Positions 1 through 10,473 of a DNA stretch of 59,193 bases are shown one piece after another. Positions within the stretch are counted from its first letter, which is position 1; every line of letters begins with the position of its first letter. The stretch spans positions 1-59,193 of the forward strand of contig JAAYJF010000061.1 of assembly GCA_012523075.1 (NCBI GenBank), in the 5' to 3' direction. The position numbers and the translations under genes are program-made. Under the pieces are notes generated by a model. That model saw nothing but the letters and a program-made list of their open reading frames with translations, was not told where the DNA came from and searched no databases. Source of the stretch: Clostridiales bacterium. Its GTDB lineage: Bacteria > Bacillota > Clostridia > Ch29.

Positions 1-204
1 CTTTGGGCAGGAAAACATATCCGTTGCCACCTCGTTGCCAGACAGGCTCCTAAGAGTAAGGGGCGTTATAAACTCCTCCGCCCGCTTAGTCATCACAACC
101 TTTACCTGGGCACCCTTTTTCCTCAGCCGGCTTACCAGGTCGGCACTTTTATAGGCGGCAATACCGCCGCTTATACCCACCACTATTCTTGTGCCATTAA
201 GCAA
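1..204 (-). CDS. coaBC: Phosphopantothenoylcysteine decarboxylase / phosphopantothenate-cysteine ligase, N-terminal part (truncated by window edge)
   Basis: Reverse-complement translation [63 protein letters not shown] is the CoaB/CoaC flavoprotein N-terminus; probable TTG start at 204. Confidence 0.85.
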   Translation of the reverse strand, partial: MLNGTRIVVGISGGIAAYKSADLVSRLRKKGAQVKVVMTKRAEEFITPLTLRSLSGNEVATDMFSCPK

Positions 205-218
205 ATCCTTACCCCCCG

Positions 219-425
219 TTACTTTATGCCGTCCTTAGTGTGCACGTATCCGATCTTTCCTTCCTCTATTTCCTTGATGGCCGCAGATACGCTCTTTGTA
301 GCGTCATGCTCATCGCTGCTTAGCTTCTGCTGGTTAAGCTGCCTGGCCCTTTTGGCCGCCAGCGCAACCAGAGTGTACCTGCTGTCGACTTTTTCTAACA
401 GTTTATTTATTGCTGGATACAGCAT
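219..425 (-). CDS. rpoZ: DNA-directed RNA polymerase subunit omega
   Basis: [30 protein letters not shown] is typical omega; AAGGAGGT ribosome-binding site supports the internal ATG at 425 rather than 449. Confidence 0.9.
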   Translation of the reverse strand: MLYPAINKLLEKVDSRYTLVALAAKRARQLNQQKLSSDEHDATKSVSAAIKEIEEGKIGYVHTKDGIK

Positions 426-438
426 TTCCCTTACCTCC

Positions 439-1044
439 TTACTGACCAATGAGTTTCATTTTGAACCTGTCCACCCTGCATTTTTCGGCGGTAATTATTG
501 AACGCAGCTTCTCAACGGCCGTATCAACCCGGTCGTTTATTATGAAATAATTATATCTTGATACGTAGTTGATCTCTTTGTAAGCTGATTCAAACCGGCG
601 GAGTATTTCTTTTTCGTCCTCGGTACCCCGCTTGGTTATCCTTGCCTTTAGCTCCTCCATGGAGGGGGGCAGTATAAACACGAAAACCCCCTCTTTATAC
701 TTTTCCTTGACCTGAAGGGCACCCTGTATGTCTATCTCCAGCAGCACGTCCCTGCCCTGATGCAAGTTCTCCTCCACATACCTTCTCGGAGTACCGTAGT
801 AATTGCCGTAGACTTCCGCGTATTCAATAAACCCGTCCTTGCTTATCATATCCAGGAATTCTTCCCGGGATATAAAAAAATAATTCTTACCGTGAACTTC
901 TCCGTCCCTAGGCAGTCGTGTTGTGTTGGATATTGATACAACTATATCTTTCTTTGTTTCCAGCAGCCCTTTGCAAATGGTTCCTTTGCCCGCCCCGGAG
1001 GGGCCGGATACTACTACAAGCAGGCCTCTTCCTTCCATACTCAT
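439..1044 (-). CDS. gmk: Guanylate kinase
   Basis: P-loop [13 protein letters not shown] and guanylate kinase motifs over 201 aa. Confidence 0.97.
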   Translation of the reverse strand: MSMEGRGLLVVVSGPSGAGKGTICKGLLETKKDIVVSISNTTRLPRDGEVHGKNYFFISREEFLDMISKDGFIEYAEVYGNYYGTPRRYVEENLHQGRDVLLEIDIQGALQVKEKYKEGVFVFILPPSMEELKARITKRGTEDEKEILRRFESAYKEINYVSRYNYFIINDRVDTAVEKLRSIITAEKCRVDRFKMKLIGQ

Positions 1045-1307
1045 TCACTGCCCACCGTACTGTCCGAGGTATCCTTTGTGGACAGCCTGTGTGCAACGGT
1101 CTCCGGCTGAACTGCCGAAAGAATAATATGATCGCTGTCGGTAATTATTACGGCCCTGGTCCGCCTGCCATAGGTAGCGTCAATCAGCATGCCACGCTCC
1201 CTCGCGTCCTGGATTATTCTCTTTATTGGCGCCGATTCCGGGCTTACTATTGCTATAAGCCTGTTTGCCGAAACCATATTCCCAAACCCTATATTTATAA
1301 GCTTCAT
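1041..1307 (-). CDS. remA: RemA/DUF370 family regulatory protein
   Basis: [58 protein letters not shown]; start may be the GTG at 1313 or TTG at 1319. Confidence 0.93.
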   Translation of the reverse strand: MKLINIGFGNMVSANRLIAIVSPESAPIKRIIQDARERGMLIDATYGRRTRAVIITDSDHIILSAVQPETVAHRLSTKDTSDSTVGSE

Positions 1308-1325
1308 GTCCACTGCCAAACCTCC

Positions 1326-2219
1326 CTATTCAATATTTTGGATTTGCTCCCTAACCTTTTCAAGCTGGGACTTTATCTCGATGACCGCCTTGGAAATATG
1401 TAAATCATTAGCCTTGGAACCTATCGTGTTTACCTCCCGGTGCATCTCCTGCACCAGAAAATCAAGCTTCCTTCCTATAGTACCTCCACCGTCTAGTATA
1501 TCATGCATCTGTGAAGCGTGACTCCTTAACCGGACCAGTTCTTCATCGATATTGCTCCTGTCCGCGAATATCAATACCTCCTGGTAAACCCTATCACTGT
1601 CAAGGTCTATCCCGTCGGCAAGGACTTCCAGTCTCTTCTCCAGCCTGTCCCGGTATTCCTCTACTATAAATGCTGCCCTTTTTTCTATTTCCGATACTTC
1701 TTTGTCTATGGTTTCCAGCTTTTTTAGTATGTCCTGCTTTAGGTTTTGGCCCTCCTGCCTGCGCATGTCTACAAGTATATCCACAGCCTGCTCCAGGGCG
1801 CAAGAAAACTTCTGCCACAGCTTTTCTTCGTCTGATTCCTCCTGTTTTGCCATTACAACATCCGGAAAGGTAGCAATTAGCGAAAAGGGTATGTCACCCT
1901 TATGGCCCAGGTCTTCCTTCAGTTCCTTCAAGGCATTGTAATAGGTCCGCGCCAGCTGGCTGTTCACCTTGACATCCTGCTCCTTTAGCTCCCAGCTGTC
2001 GTAGGAGACATACACGTCCACCCTGCCCCTGGATACCCGAGACTGCACATATCGCCTTATCCTGTCCTCCAAAAAGGATAGGTTTTTGGGCATTCTTATT
2101 GAAAAATCGCTATACCTATGGTTTACCGAACGGACTTCCACCGATATGGACGTGTTCCCTGTGCTAAACTCTCCTCTGCCAAATCCGGTCATACTGTTTA
2201 CCATTTTTGTTTTGTCCAT
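1326..2219 (-). CDS. YicC/YloC family endoribonuclease
   Basis: VNSMTGFGRGEF N-terminus and C-terminal EINTIGSKAND-like motif (HREVNTIGSKANDLHIS). Confidence 0.94.
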   Translation of the reverse strand: MDKTKMVNSMTGFGRGEFSTGNTSISVEVRSVNHRYSDFSIRMPKNLSFLEDRIRRYVQSRVSRGRVDVYVSYDSWELKEQDVKVNSQLARTYYNALKELKEDLGHKGDIPFSLIATFPDVVMAKQEESDEEKLWQKFSCALEQAVDILVDMRRQEGQNLKQDILKKLETIDKEVSEIEKRAAFIVEEYRDRLEKRLEVLADGIDLDSDRVYQEVLIFADRSNIDEELVRLRSHASQMHDILDGGGTIGRKLDFLVQEMHREVNTIGSKANDLHISKAVIEIKSQLEKVREQIQNIE

Positions 2220-2608
2220 CCTTCCCCTGTTCCTGCATTGCTTACACCCTTACCCCCTTAATTTAACACATTTTTCTAACTTTGCAAAGGATAAATTTCC
2301 CCTGAAAGCCTTCCGGGCAAGACGTCCGGAGCGGGACCCTACATAAGCACCCCACCGCCTGGCCCCCAGCTTATAAAAAGCTCCCCAAGTTGCAGCTTAG
2401 CCCTTACCCTTTACCATGTTTTTTCAAAGGTTGATAACACAGCTGCGGCGGCGCAGCAGCCGGTACCGCGGTCAAGGGCGCTACCCTATTATACACTATA
2501 ATATTATACTGCAAAACTGTCGCTGAAAACAGGGATAGCAAAGGGCTACGGTTTTATTTTGCTCCGTCAAATGCTATACTAGATTTAAAAACAACTGCAG
2601 GTGATAAA

Positions 2609-4363
2609 ATGGCTTTAGACGGATACACCATGAGATGCCTTGCCATAGAACTTAGAAAGAGCCTGATAAACGGGCGTATAGAGAAGATATACCAGCCCCG
2701 GAGGGACACCCTTTTGTTCCACCTACGCACCGGCAATGGCCGTGAAAGGCTGCTTATATCGGCCAGCCCTTCAAACCCCAGAATACACCTCACCGGTGAG
2801 GGCGCTGCCGGACAGCAGCACCCCCCGATGTTCTGTATGCTTTTGAGAAAGGTCCTGCAGGGGGGCACAATAGTCTCGATAGAACAGCACGGGATGGACC
2901 GGGTGCTGGAGTTTACCATAAGGGCTACCGACCAGCTGGGTGAGCGGGGGCTAAAGAGACTTGTATGCGAGATAATGGGCCGGCACAGCAATATCATTCT
3001 GCTGGAGCAAGGCGGTAACATAATTGATTCAGTAAAAAGGGTCACCGACCAGATGAGTTCCTACAGGCACATTTTCCCCGGCATGGAATACAAGCCCCCG
3101 CCGTCCCAGGCAAAGCTGGATATTTCGGGCGCAGACATCGGTGCCCTGGAACGCACCCTTTCATTGCATTTAGGAACCTTGGCCCATAAGGCGGTATCCG
3201 GTGCCCTGGAAGGGATGGGTAAAATAATGGCCCGGGAATTATGCATAAGGGCCGGCACAGACCCGGATAGGCTACTGGAGGAATCTTCAGTACTGTCCCT
3301 TGTTAATGCTGCCCTCGGCCTTTCGAGCATCCTTGAAAAGGGAGACTTTTATCCCGTTATATATTACAAGGATAGGGAGGCTTTTGAATTTTCCCCGATA
3401 CTGCTTACCCATCTAAGCCTTCCCTACAGAAAGCAGCCCAGTATAAACACCATGCTGGATAGCTTTTTCCGTGAAAGGACCGAAACTGAGACCGTTAACC
3501 ATCAGAAAGACAACCTCCTGAGGGTGGTAAACGACCTCACCGAAAAAAACCGGAAAAAACTTGGTAACCGGCTACAGGAGGAAAGGGCCGCTAGCGACAA
3601 ACACCACTACAGGCTCTACGGCGAACTTATTACCGCAAACCTGTACCGCCTGAAGGAGAAAACCGGCCTTGCGGTGTTGGAGGACTATACCAAGCCGTGT
3701 TCACCTGTTGTTAAGATAGAACTGGACCCGGACCTCACCCCGCTACAAAACGCCAATAGGTTTTTTGAAGAGTACAGCCACGCAAAAAGGACGCTGGCCA
3801 ATTTGAAGAAACTAATCCGCCAGGCCAAGGAGGAAATTGACTACCTGGAGGGCCTTTCATACAGCATAGAAAGCTGTACAAGTATTGATGAACTGCAGGA
3901 AATAAGGCTTGAATTGGAACGGGGTGGATATGTAAAGCCCGCAAAGGCCGTCACCAAACAAGGCAGACAAAAAGAGGCACCCACTTCAAGGCCCCTGGCC
4001 TTTAGGTCCCAGGACGGCTTTGCCATATACGTGGGACGCAACAACCGGCAGAACGATTACCTGGTCCAAAGGTATGCCAGGAAGGACGACCTGTGGCTGC
4101 ACACAAAGGACATACCCGGCTCCCATGTGCTAATTAGGAGCGAGGGCAAGGAAATCCCCGGCACAACGCTGTACCAGGCGGCGCTGCTGGCCGCATACAA
4201 CAGCAAAGCCCGCCAGTCGGGCAGTGTGCCCGTTGACTATACTCTGGTAAAATACGTATCCAAGCCCACCGGGGCAAAGCCAGGTTTTGTGATATACAAA
4301 AGCCAGAAAACGGTGTTTGTGACTCCGGACAAGGATGAAATAGACCGGATAGAAATGCTCTAG
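2609..4363 (+). CDS. rqcH: Rqc2/RqcH-type ribosome quality control protein (NFACT family)
   Basis: MALDGYTMRCLAIELRKSLINGRIEKIYQP N-terminus and C-terminal NFACT-R motif DLWLHTKDIPGSHVLIR. Confidence 0.94.
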   Translation: MALDGYTMRCLAIELRKSLINGRIEKIYQPRRDTLLFHLRTGNGRERLLISASPSNPRIHLTGEGAAGQQHPPMFCMLLRKVLQGGTIVSIEQHGMDRVLEFTIRATDQLGERGLKRLVCEIMGRHSNIILLEQGGNIIDSVKRVTDQMSSYRHIFPGMEYKPPPSQAKLDISGADIGALERTLSLHLGTLAHKAVSGALEGMGKIMARELCIRAGTDPDRLLEESSVLSLVNAALGLSSILEKGDFYPVIYYKDREAFEFSPILLTHLSLPYRKQPSINTMLDSFFRERTETETVNHQKDNLLRVVNDLTEKNRKKLGNRLQEERAASDKHHYRLYGELITANLYRLKEKTGLAVLEDYTKPCSPVVKIELDPDLTPLQNANRFFEEYSHAKRTLANLKKLIRQAKEEIDYLEGLSYSIESCTSIDELQEIRLELERGGYVKPAKAVTKQGRQKEAPTSRPLAFRSQDGFAIYVGRNNRQNDYLVQRYARKDDLWLHTKDIPGSHVLIRSEGKEIPGTTLYQAALLAAYNSKARQSGSVPVDYTLVKYVSKPTGAKPGFVIYKSQKTVFVTPDKDEIDRIEML

Positions 4364-4381
4364 AGCTAGCCTTTGTCCGGT

Positions 4382-5281
4382 CTACAGACTGTCAATTACC
4401 CTTTGGAAATGCCCGGGCAGCGGTGCCCGGAACTCGACATATTCGCCCTTTTCCGGGTGAATAAAGCCCAGCACCGCGGCGTGCAGCATAAGGCTTTCCA
4501 CTTCCAGGTCCCCCGGCCTGCCGTATTTGGGGTCCCCCACAACGGGACGGCCTATATAGTGCATGTGCACCCTTATCTGGTGGGTCCTGCCTGTCTCCAG
4601 CCTTGCCTCGACAAGGGTATATCCCCGGAACCTATTTATCACCTTGAAATGGGTTACGGCGGATCGAGAATTCCTAGCCACCACCGCCATCCTTTTCCGG
4701 TCTACGGGATGCCGGCCTATGGGAGCTTCTATGGTACCCCCGTCCTCCTCAATCTCTCCCTTAACAAGGGCTATATACTTTCTGGTAATACTGTGGTCCT
4801 TAAGCTGCCGTGCAAGGTGCCGGTGGACCCTTTCGTTCTTTGCCACCACCAAAAGCCCGGTGGTATCCTTGTCTATCCTATGCACTATCCCCGGCCGCAG
4901 TTTATCGTTAAACTGTGATAGGCTGTCACAGTGGTGAAGTAGCGCGTTTACCAGCGTACCGGTCCTGTGGCCGGGGGCTGGATGCACCACCATACCGGCG
5001 GGTTTGTTTATTACAATAAGAGAATGGTCTTCATATACAACGTCCAGCGGAATAGCGGCGGCTTCCACCGTAGGCCTTTGGAGCCTAGGGATTACAGCCT
5101 TTATTCTGTCACCCTTTTTTACCCTGTAGTTGCTTTTTGCCGGCCTGTCGTTGACGTTTACAAGGTCCCTCTCTATTAGCTTTTGAACGGAGGAACGGGA
5201 ATGGCCGGGCATATTATCCGCAAGAAAGCTGTCCAGCCTGCCGCCGTCCTCCCTTTGAACCACCATTTCAAATTTTTCCAT
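4382..5281 (-). CDS. RluA/RluD family 23S rRNA pseudouridine synthase
   Basis: S4 domain followed by HRIDKDTTGLLVVAKN and ARLETGRTHQIRVHM motifs. Confidence 0.95.
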   Translation of the reverse strand: MEKFEMVVQREDGGRLDSFLADNMPGHSRSSVQKLIERDLVNVNDRPAKSNYRVKKGDRIKAVIPRLQRPTVEAAAIPLDVVYEDHSLIVINKPAGMVVHPAPGHRTGTLVNALLHHCDSLSQFNDKLRPGIVHRIDKDTTGLLVVAKNERVHRHLARQLKDHSITRKYIALVKGEIEEDGGTIEAPIGRHPVDRKRMAVVARNSRSAVTHFKVINRFRGYTLVEARLETGRTHQIRVHMHYIGRPVVGDPKYGRPGDLEVESLMLHAAVLGFIHPEKGEYVEFRAPLPGHFQRVIDSL

Positions 5282-5721
5282 TATTTTATTCCCTCACCCT
5301 TTACAACCACCAAATATCCAAGCAACACAGCTCCTACCACCACACAACTGTCCGCCACATTGAACACTGGCCATACCCTGAAGTCCAGAAAGTCCACCAC
5401 GTAGCCCAGCCATAACCTGTCTATCAGATTGCCTATGGCACCGCCCAGTATAAGTGCCAGAGAAATCCGCATATATCGGCTTGCGTCTTTCATGCTCCAG
5501 ATAAGGTAGACCAGTACAATAGATACCAGTATAACGGCGGGTATAAAAAACCAATTTTTGCCCTGGAGCATCCCGAAGGCCGCTCCGGTGTTTTCCACGT
5601 AGGTAAGATGGAATACCCCATTAATCACCGGTACCGTTCCAAGCGGCACCAGGTACTGCAGGCATAAAAACTTGGTAACCCTGTCCGCAACTAGAACCGC
5701 AATAACAACAATCCACGTCAT
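5281..5721 (-). CDS. lspA: Lipoprotein signal peptidase II
   Basis: Four hydrophobic segments; ENTGAAFGML and GGAIGNLIDRL..GYVVDFLDF motifs. Confidence 0.95.
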   Translation of the reverse strand: MTWIVVIAVLVADRVTKFLCLQYLVPLGTVPVINGVFHLTYVENTGAAFGMLQGKNWFFIPAVILVSIVLVYLIWSMKDASRYMRISLALILGGAIGNLIDRLWLGYVVDFLDFRVWPVFNVADSCVVVGAVLLGYLVVVKGEGIK

Positions 5722-5793
5722 AAAATACCCCCTGAAGGTTTACTCGGTAATACTAAGATTTTATCACAAACCCAGGCGGCTTAAAATAGATTA

Positions 5794-6441
5794 TTATTCT
5801 TCTTCATAGTCATCCGGAAGCTGTTTTTTATAGTAGCGGTTGCTCAGCGCATCAATATCCTCCACCAGCCCTGCTGGTATTTCATCCCAAAGGCCCCCAT
5901 CGTCCCCGGTCTGGTCGCTGGGGTCGTCCTCCCTTCGGTTGTACCGCGCCACCGCCTGCCAGCTGTCCTCTCCGTCGAATATTACCCGCTGGTCCCTGGC
6001 GCTTCTTTCCCTGTTGTAGGGATAGTTCAGCGTCTCTTCCTCCACCGGCCTTCCCTCCATAACCCTTTCCCTGGAAAGCCTTGTGTCGTGGGAGCAGTTT
6101 AGGCACAGGTCAGCCTCCGGCTGCGTCTCCAACCGGCCGAGGGCAATCTCGCTGTCGCAAAGCCTGCACCTGCCGTACTCTCCCCTCTCAATGCGTTCCA
6201 GTGCCTGTTCTATCTGGTTAATCCTATGCAGTTCCTGTTTTCTTAGCGCCATGTTTTTCTCCATTTCATAGGTCTCACTGCCTATGTCCGCGGGGTGGTT
6301 ATCGTAAACCGATAGTTCGCTCAAATATTCCGGTTGTGCATCGGGAAAATTGTTGTTTTCAATCTTGTCCAAGGTCCTTTGCGCCTCTTCCCTCTTTTGT
6401 ACAAGCCTTTGCTTCAAGTTTTCAAGTGTCGCCGAATTCAT
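5794..6441 (-). CDS. TraR/DksA family zinc-finger protein (YteA-like)
   Basis: ERIERGEYGRCRLCDSEIALGRLETQPEADLCLNCS DksA zinc finger. Confidence 0.88.
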   Translation of the reverse strand: MNSATLENLKQRLVQKREEAQRTLDKIENNNFPDAQPEYLSELSVYDNHPADIGSETYEMEKNMALRKQELHRINQIEQALERIERGEYGRCRLCDSEIALGRLETQPEADLCLNCSHDTRLSRERVMEGRPVEEETLNYPYNRERSARDQRVIFDGEDSWQAVARYNRREDDPSDQTGDDGGLWDEIPAGLVEDIDALSNRYYKKQLPDDYEEE

Positions 6442-6458
6442 GGCTAGCCTCCTTTGAT

Positions 6459-6749
6459 TTACATGCTTCGATTAACAAGCTTTATAAGCTCCGCGATAAA
6501 ATCTCCGATAAGGGGCAGGTTTAATACCACAAGCCTTCTTAAAACCAGTATGACCAAGGCCCCAAGAATCGAAAAACCAACGGCCAGGCCAAGACCCCTG
6601 GCAAGCCCCGCGGCAAAGTTCAATGCCAGCAGTCTCCTGGGATCCTCCATCAGATTTACGTATTCCATTATTTTCGACTTTTCAAGGCTTATAGACAGCT
6701 GTTGTATTTTATTGCCAAGCTTTTTTATTTCTTTGCTTTGGTTCTCCAT
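6459..6749 (-). CDS. DUF5665-type small membrane protein
   Basis: LARGLGLAVGFSILGALVILVLRRLVVLNLPLIGDFIAELIKLV hydrophobic region resembling DUF5665. Confidence 0.6.
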   Translation of the reverse strand: MENQSKEIKKLGNKIQQLSISLEKSKIMEYVNLMEDPRRLLALNFAAGLARGLGLAVGFSILGALVILVLRRLVVLNLPLIGDFIAELIKLVNRSM

Positions 6750-6888
6750 ACCCCATCCCCCTGTGAATTAATTTTCCCATACCCGTCCAAACTGATACGC
6801 AAACAAAAAAAAGAAAGCGCTATGCGACGCCTTATCAATATGCACAAACCAGGGGGACTGTCCCCCTGGTTTGCCCCTGGTTTACTGG

Positions 6889-9681
6889 TTACTCAATATT
6901 CTCTGCACATCTTTCACAAATGCCGGGATGGTCGTCAACACTTCCAACGGTGGTGCTGTAGTTCCAGCACCTCTCGCATTTGTGCCCCTCTGCCTGAGAA
7001 ACCGCAACGCTTAAGTTCTTAAGGTCCTCTCCTTCAACGGCGCTTGGTCCCGCTTTACTTCCCGGCGGGTTAACCCTCACCTGGGAAACTATGAACAGGA
7101 AGGGAAGTTCCTCTTCAAGGGGTTTCAGGAAGTCGTACAGATCGCTGTCTACGTACAACTCAACCCTTGCATCCAGCGAATGGCCAATAACCTTTTCCGC
7201 CCTGGCCTTTTCAAGGGCCCTTCCCACCTCGTACCTTACGTCCAGTATCCTCTGGTACTTGGCCTCCAGCTCATCGCTTATAAGCTCCGGGGCTGCCTGC
7301 GGGAAGTCCATCAGCTGGACGCTTACTTCCCTTAAGGAGGGGTCTCCGGGCATATACTGCCATATCTCCTCCGCCGTGAAGGACAGAACTGGCGCGATGA
7401 GCAGTTCAAGGTTTGACAGCAGCCGGTACATAACCGTCTGGGCAGCCCTTCTTTCCACCGAATCCGCCCTGTAGGTATACAGCCTATCCTTTATAACGTC
7501 AAGGTAGAAGTTGCTCATATCCACCACGCAGAAGTGATGTATCGCGTAAAACAATATATGCAGCTCATAGTCCCTGTAGGCCTTTACTACCTTCTCAAGC
7601 AACCTTTCTCCCTTGTGCAGCGCCCATTTGTCCAAGTCAAGGAGTTGGTCGTATCCCACAACGTCCTTTTGAGGGTCAAAGTCGTACAGGTTGCCCAGCA
7701 TAAACCGGGCGGTATTCCTTATCTTCCTGTATATCTCGGACAACTGTTTTAGTATCTGGGGCGATATCCTGACATCGGTCTTGTAGTCGGCTGAAGCAAC
7801 CCAAAGTCTCAATATATCCGCCCCGTATTCTTCTATTACCTCCTGGGGATCAATGCCGTTACCAAGGGACTTAGACATTTTGCGGCCCTCTCCGTCCACC
7901 ACAAAGCCGTGGGTGAGCACTTCCTCGTAGGGAGCCCTGCCCCTGGTAGCAACTGCGGTAAGCAATGAGGATTGGAACCATCCTCTATGCTGGTCGCTGC
8001 CCTCCAGGTACATTGTTGACGGCCACTCATGCTCTGGCCAGGTATTCAATACCGCGGCGTGACTGGAACCGGAATCAAACCACACGTCCATTATATCCGT
8101 TTCTTTTCTGAAGCTGTCCCCGCCGCAGCCTTCGCATTTAACGCCCTCGGGCAGTATCTCCTCGGCGGTCTTAGAAAACCACGCGTCGGACCCTTCCTTT
8201 GCAAACAGCTCCTTCACCGCGTTTATCGTATCATCATTTATAATGTGGCGGCCGCACTTATTGCAGTAGAATATTGGAATGGGTACTCCCCAAACCCTCT
8301 GCCTGGATATGCACCAATCCGCCCTGTCCCTTACCATATTTTTTATGCGCTCCTCGCCCCAGGAGGGAATCCATTTTACGTCTTCTATGGCTTCTATCGA
8401 CTCTTCCCTGAAGCCTTCCACCGAGGCAAACCACTGCTCCGTTGCCCTAAAAATTACCGGCCCCTTGCAGCGCCAGCAGTGGGGATAGGAGTGCGTCATG
8501 GTTGAGTTGGCGTACATATCTCCCGATTCAATCAAATCGTTTACTATTACATCGTTTGCTTTCTTATAATACATTCCCTCGTACTTGCCTGCCTCTTTGG
8601 TAAAATGCCCTTTGTCGTCCACCGGATTTAGCACAGGCAGATTGTACTGCATCCCGATCACAAAGTCTTCCTCACCGTGGCCCGGTGCGGTATGGACGCA
8701 ACCGGTACCCTGTTCCAGCGTTACATGGTCGCCCAGTATTATAACCGAATCCCTGTCCACAAAGGGGTGTTTGCATTTTACGCCTTCAAGCTGCAGACCC
8801 GTAAATTCTGCAAGTACCTTGTATCCGTCATAACCGCCCAGTTCCATTACTTCGTCGGCCTTATCCTTTGCCACCACATAGTAGGAGGACCCCATCTCAA
8901 TAAGGACGTATTTCAACTCCGCGTTTAGCGCGATGGCAAGGTTTGCGGGCAGCGTCCAGGGGGTTGTGGTCCATATCATCACATACACCCTGTCAAGGCT
9001 ACCGGTGTAATCGGTAAACAGTCCCTTGTCGTCTCTCACCGGAAAGTTTACGTAAATGGAATGAGTCTTGTGGTCGCTGTATTCAATCTCCGCCTCCGCC
9101 AGGGCCGTCTCACAATCGGGGCACCAGTAAACCGGTTTTAGTCCCTTGTATATATAGCCTTTTTTGGCCATCTCTCCGAAGACTTCTATCTGTTTTGCTT
9201 CGAACTGCGGATTTAACGTAAGATAGGGATTTTCCCAGTCGCCTCTCACGCCCAGCCTTTTGAACTGTTCTCTCTGCTTATCAATATATTTAAGCGCGAA
9301 CTCCTTACACAGCTGTCTAAATTCCACGATGGATTTTTCGTGCCTGTTTATCCCCATAACCTTTATGGCCTGGGTCTCTATGGGCAGTCCGTGGGTGTCC
9401 CAGCCGGGAACATAGAGGCTTAGATAACCGTCCATGGATTTGCTTTTTACAATAATATCCTTCAGTATCTTGTTGAGGGTATGCCCCAGATGTATATCTC
9501 CGTTGGCATAGGGCGGTCCGTCGTGCAGTATGAACTTTTTGTTGCCCATGTGCTTTTCAAGGTTCTTTCTGTATAAGTCTTCTTTTTCCCAAAATTCGCA
9601 AATCTCCGGCTCCTTGGCGGGGAGATTTGCCCTCATGGGAAATTTCGTTTTTGGCAGGTTCAATGTTTTACCATAATCCAT
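6889..9681 (-). CDS. ileS: Isoleucyl-tRNA synthetase
   Basis: HDGPPYANGDIHLGHTLNK, KMSKSLGN, C-terminal CERCWNY zinc motif. Confidence 0.98.
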   Translation of the reverse strand: MDYGKTLNLPKTKFPMRANLPAKEPEICEFWEKEDLYRKNLEKHMGNKKFILHDGPPYANGDIHLGHTLNKILKDIIVKSKSMDGYLSLYVPGWDTHGLPIETQAIKVMGINRHEKSIVEFRQLCKEFALKYIDKQREQFKRLGVRGDWENPYLTLNPQFEAKQIEVFGEMAKKGYIYKGLKPVYWCPDCETALAEAEIEYSDHKTHSIYVNFPVRDDKGLFTDYTGSLDRVYVMIWTTTPWTLPANLAIALNAELKYVLIEMGSSYYVVAKDKADEVMELGGYDGYKVLAEFTGLQLEGVKCKHPFVDRDSVIILGDHVTLEQGTGCVHTAPGHGEEDFVIGMQYNLPVLNPVDDKGHFTKEAGKYEGMYYKKANDVIVNDLIESGDMYANSTMTHSYPHCWRCKGPVIFRATEQWFASVEGFREESIEAIEDVKWIPSWGEERIKNMVRDRADWCISRQRVWGVPIPIFYCNKCGRHIINDDTINAVKELFAKEGSDAWFSKTAEEILPEGVKCEGCGGDSFRKETDIMDVWFDSGSSHAAVLNTWPEHEWPSTMYLEGSDQHRGWFQSSLLTAVATRGRAPYEEVLTHGFVVDGEGRKMSKSLGNGIDPQEVIEEYGADILRLWVASADYKTDVRISPQILKQLSEIYRKIRNTARFMLGNLYDFDPQKDVVGYDQLLDLDKWALHKGERLLEKVVKAYRDYELHILFYAIHHFCVVDMSNFYLDVIKDRLYTYRADSVERRAAQTVMYRLLSNLELLIAPVLSFTAEEIWQYMPGDPSLREVSVQLMDFPQAAPELISDELEAKYQRILDVRYEVGRALEKARAEKVIGHSLDARVELYVDSDLYDFLKPLEEELPFLFIVSQVRVNPPGSKAGPSAVEGEDLKNLSVAVSQAEGHKCERCWNYSTTVGSVDDHPGICERCAENIE

Positions 9682-9721
9682 TTGTTACCACTCCAGTCGT
9701 TTTTTATAATAAGCGCTCCTT

Positions 9722-9975
9722 TGATGTATAAAAAAAGTCCCTTCGCTTGGAAAGGGACGAGGACTACCCGCGGTACCACCCTGATTGGCTGCAATACCCA
9801 CTTAAAATGTACTGTAACGGGTAACCCCGGCTCGGCTTACTTTATTTTTTCAGCCTGCTGCTCCTGAGGGATTTTCACCGCCACACGCTACCGCATCGCA
9901 CCGTACCTGCAGCTCTCTGTTAACAGTTAACGGCTACTCTTCTCAATCATCGCACTAAAACTTGCAATTGTTTTA
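9722..9975 (-). promoter_or_regulatory. T-box leader upstream of ileS
   Basis: Minus strand carries the T-box core AGGGTGGTACCGCGGG, then terminator GTCCCTTTCCAAGCGAAGGGACTTTTTTT; candidate Ile specifier ATC in GAAAATCCCTC of stem I. Confidence 0.92.
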
Positions 9976-9979
9976 TAGA

Positions 9980-10008
9980 ATTATAATATAAACCGAAGTA
10001 TTAGTCAA
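9980..10008 (-). promoter_or_regulatory. Sigma-A type promoter for the T-box/ileS transcript
   Basis: Minus strand TTGACT - 17 nt - TATAAT just past the divIVA stop codon. Confidence 0.8.
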
Positions 10009-10013
10009 CAAAA

Positions 10014-10469
10014 CTATTCCTCTATCTGGTCGCAAATAGTTACAACCGTTTCCAGCTGGGCCTCCAGCAGGGTTTTAAACCTGGTCCGGAATATGTACAT
10101 CTGCCTTTTGGCTTCCTGGTACTGCTGCTCTATATCAGTAATCTTCTCATTAGCCCTCTCTATTATTCTACGCGCTTCCTCCTCAGCCTTCTTAATAATA
10201 ATTTCACTTTTTTGATGGGCGTTCCTGGTAGCCTCCTCCGCAGTGGTCTGAGCAAGCACCAGGGCATTCTGGAGGGAAGTTTCCATCTCAGTAAAGTGTT
10301 TCAGCTTGTCCTCCAGTATCTGTATCCTGTCCTTAAGGTTTGCGTTTTCCCTGTAAAGGGCCTCATAGTCCTCGGTAAGCCTGTCCAGAAACTCATCAAC
10401 TTCGTTTTCATCGAACCCTCTTATCTTTTTACTAAATTGCTTATTCTGAATCTCAAGGGGAGTAATCAT
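10014..10469 (-). CDS. divIVA: DivIVA domain cell-division protein
   Basis: MITPLEIQNKQFSKKIRGFDENEVDEFLDRLTEDYE plus coiled coil. Confidence 0.95.
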   Translation of the reverse strand: MITPLEIQNKQFSKKIRGFDENEVDEFLDRLTEDYEALYRENANLKDRIQILEDKLKHFTEMETSLQNALVLAQTTAEEATRNAHQKSEIIIKKAEEEARRIIERANEKITDIEQQYQEAKRQMYIFRTRFKTLLEAQLETVVTICDQIEE

Positions 10470-10473
10470 GTTT

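Noticed and set aside
2554-3045. 163-aa minus-strand ORF opposite rqcH
   Set aside because: Shadow frame of the well-supported rqcH coding sequence.
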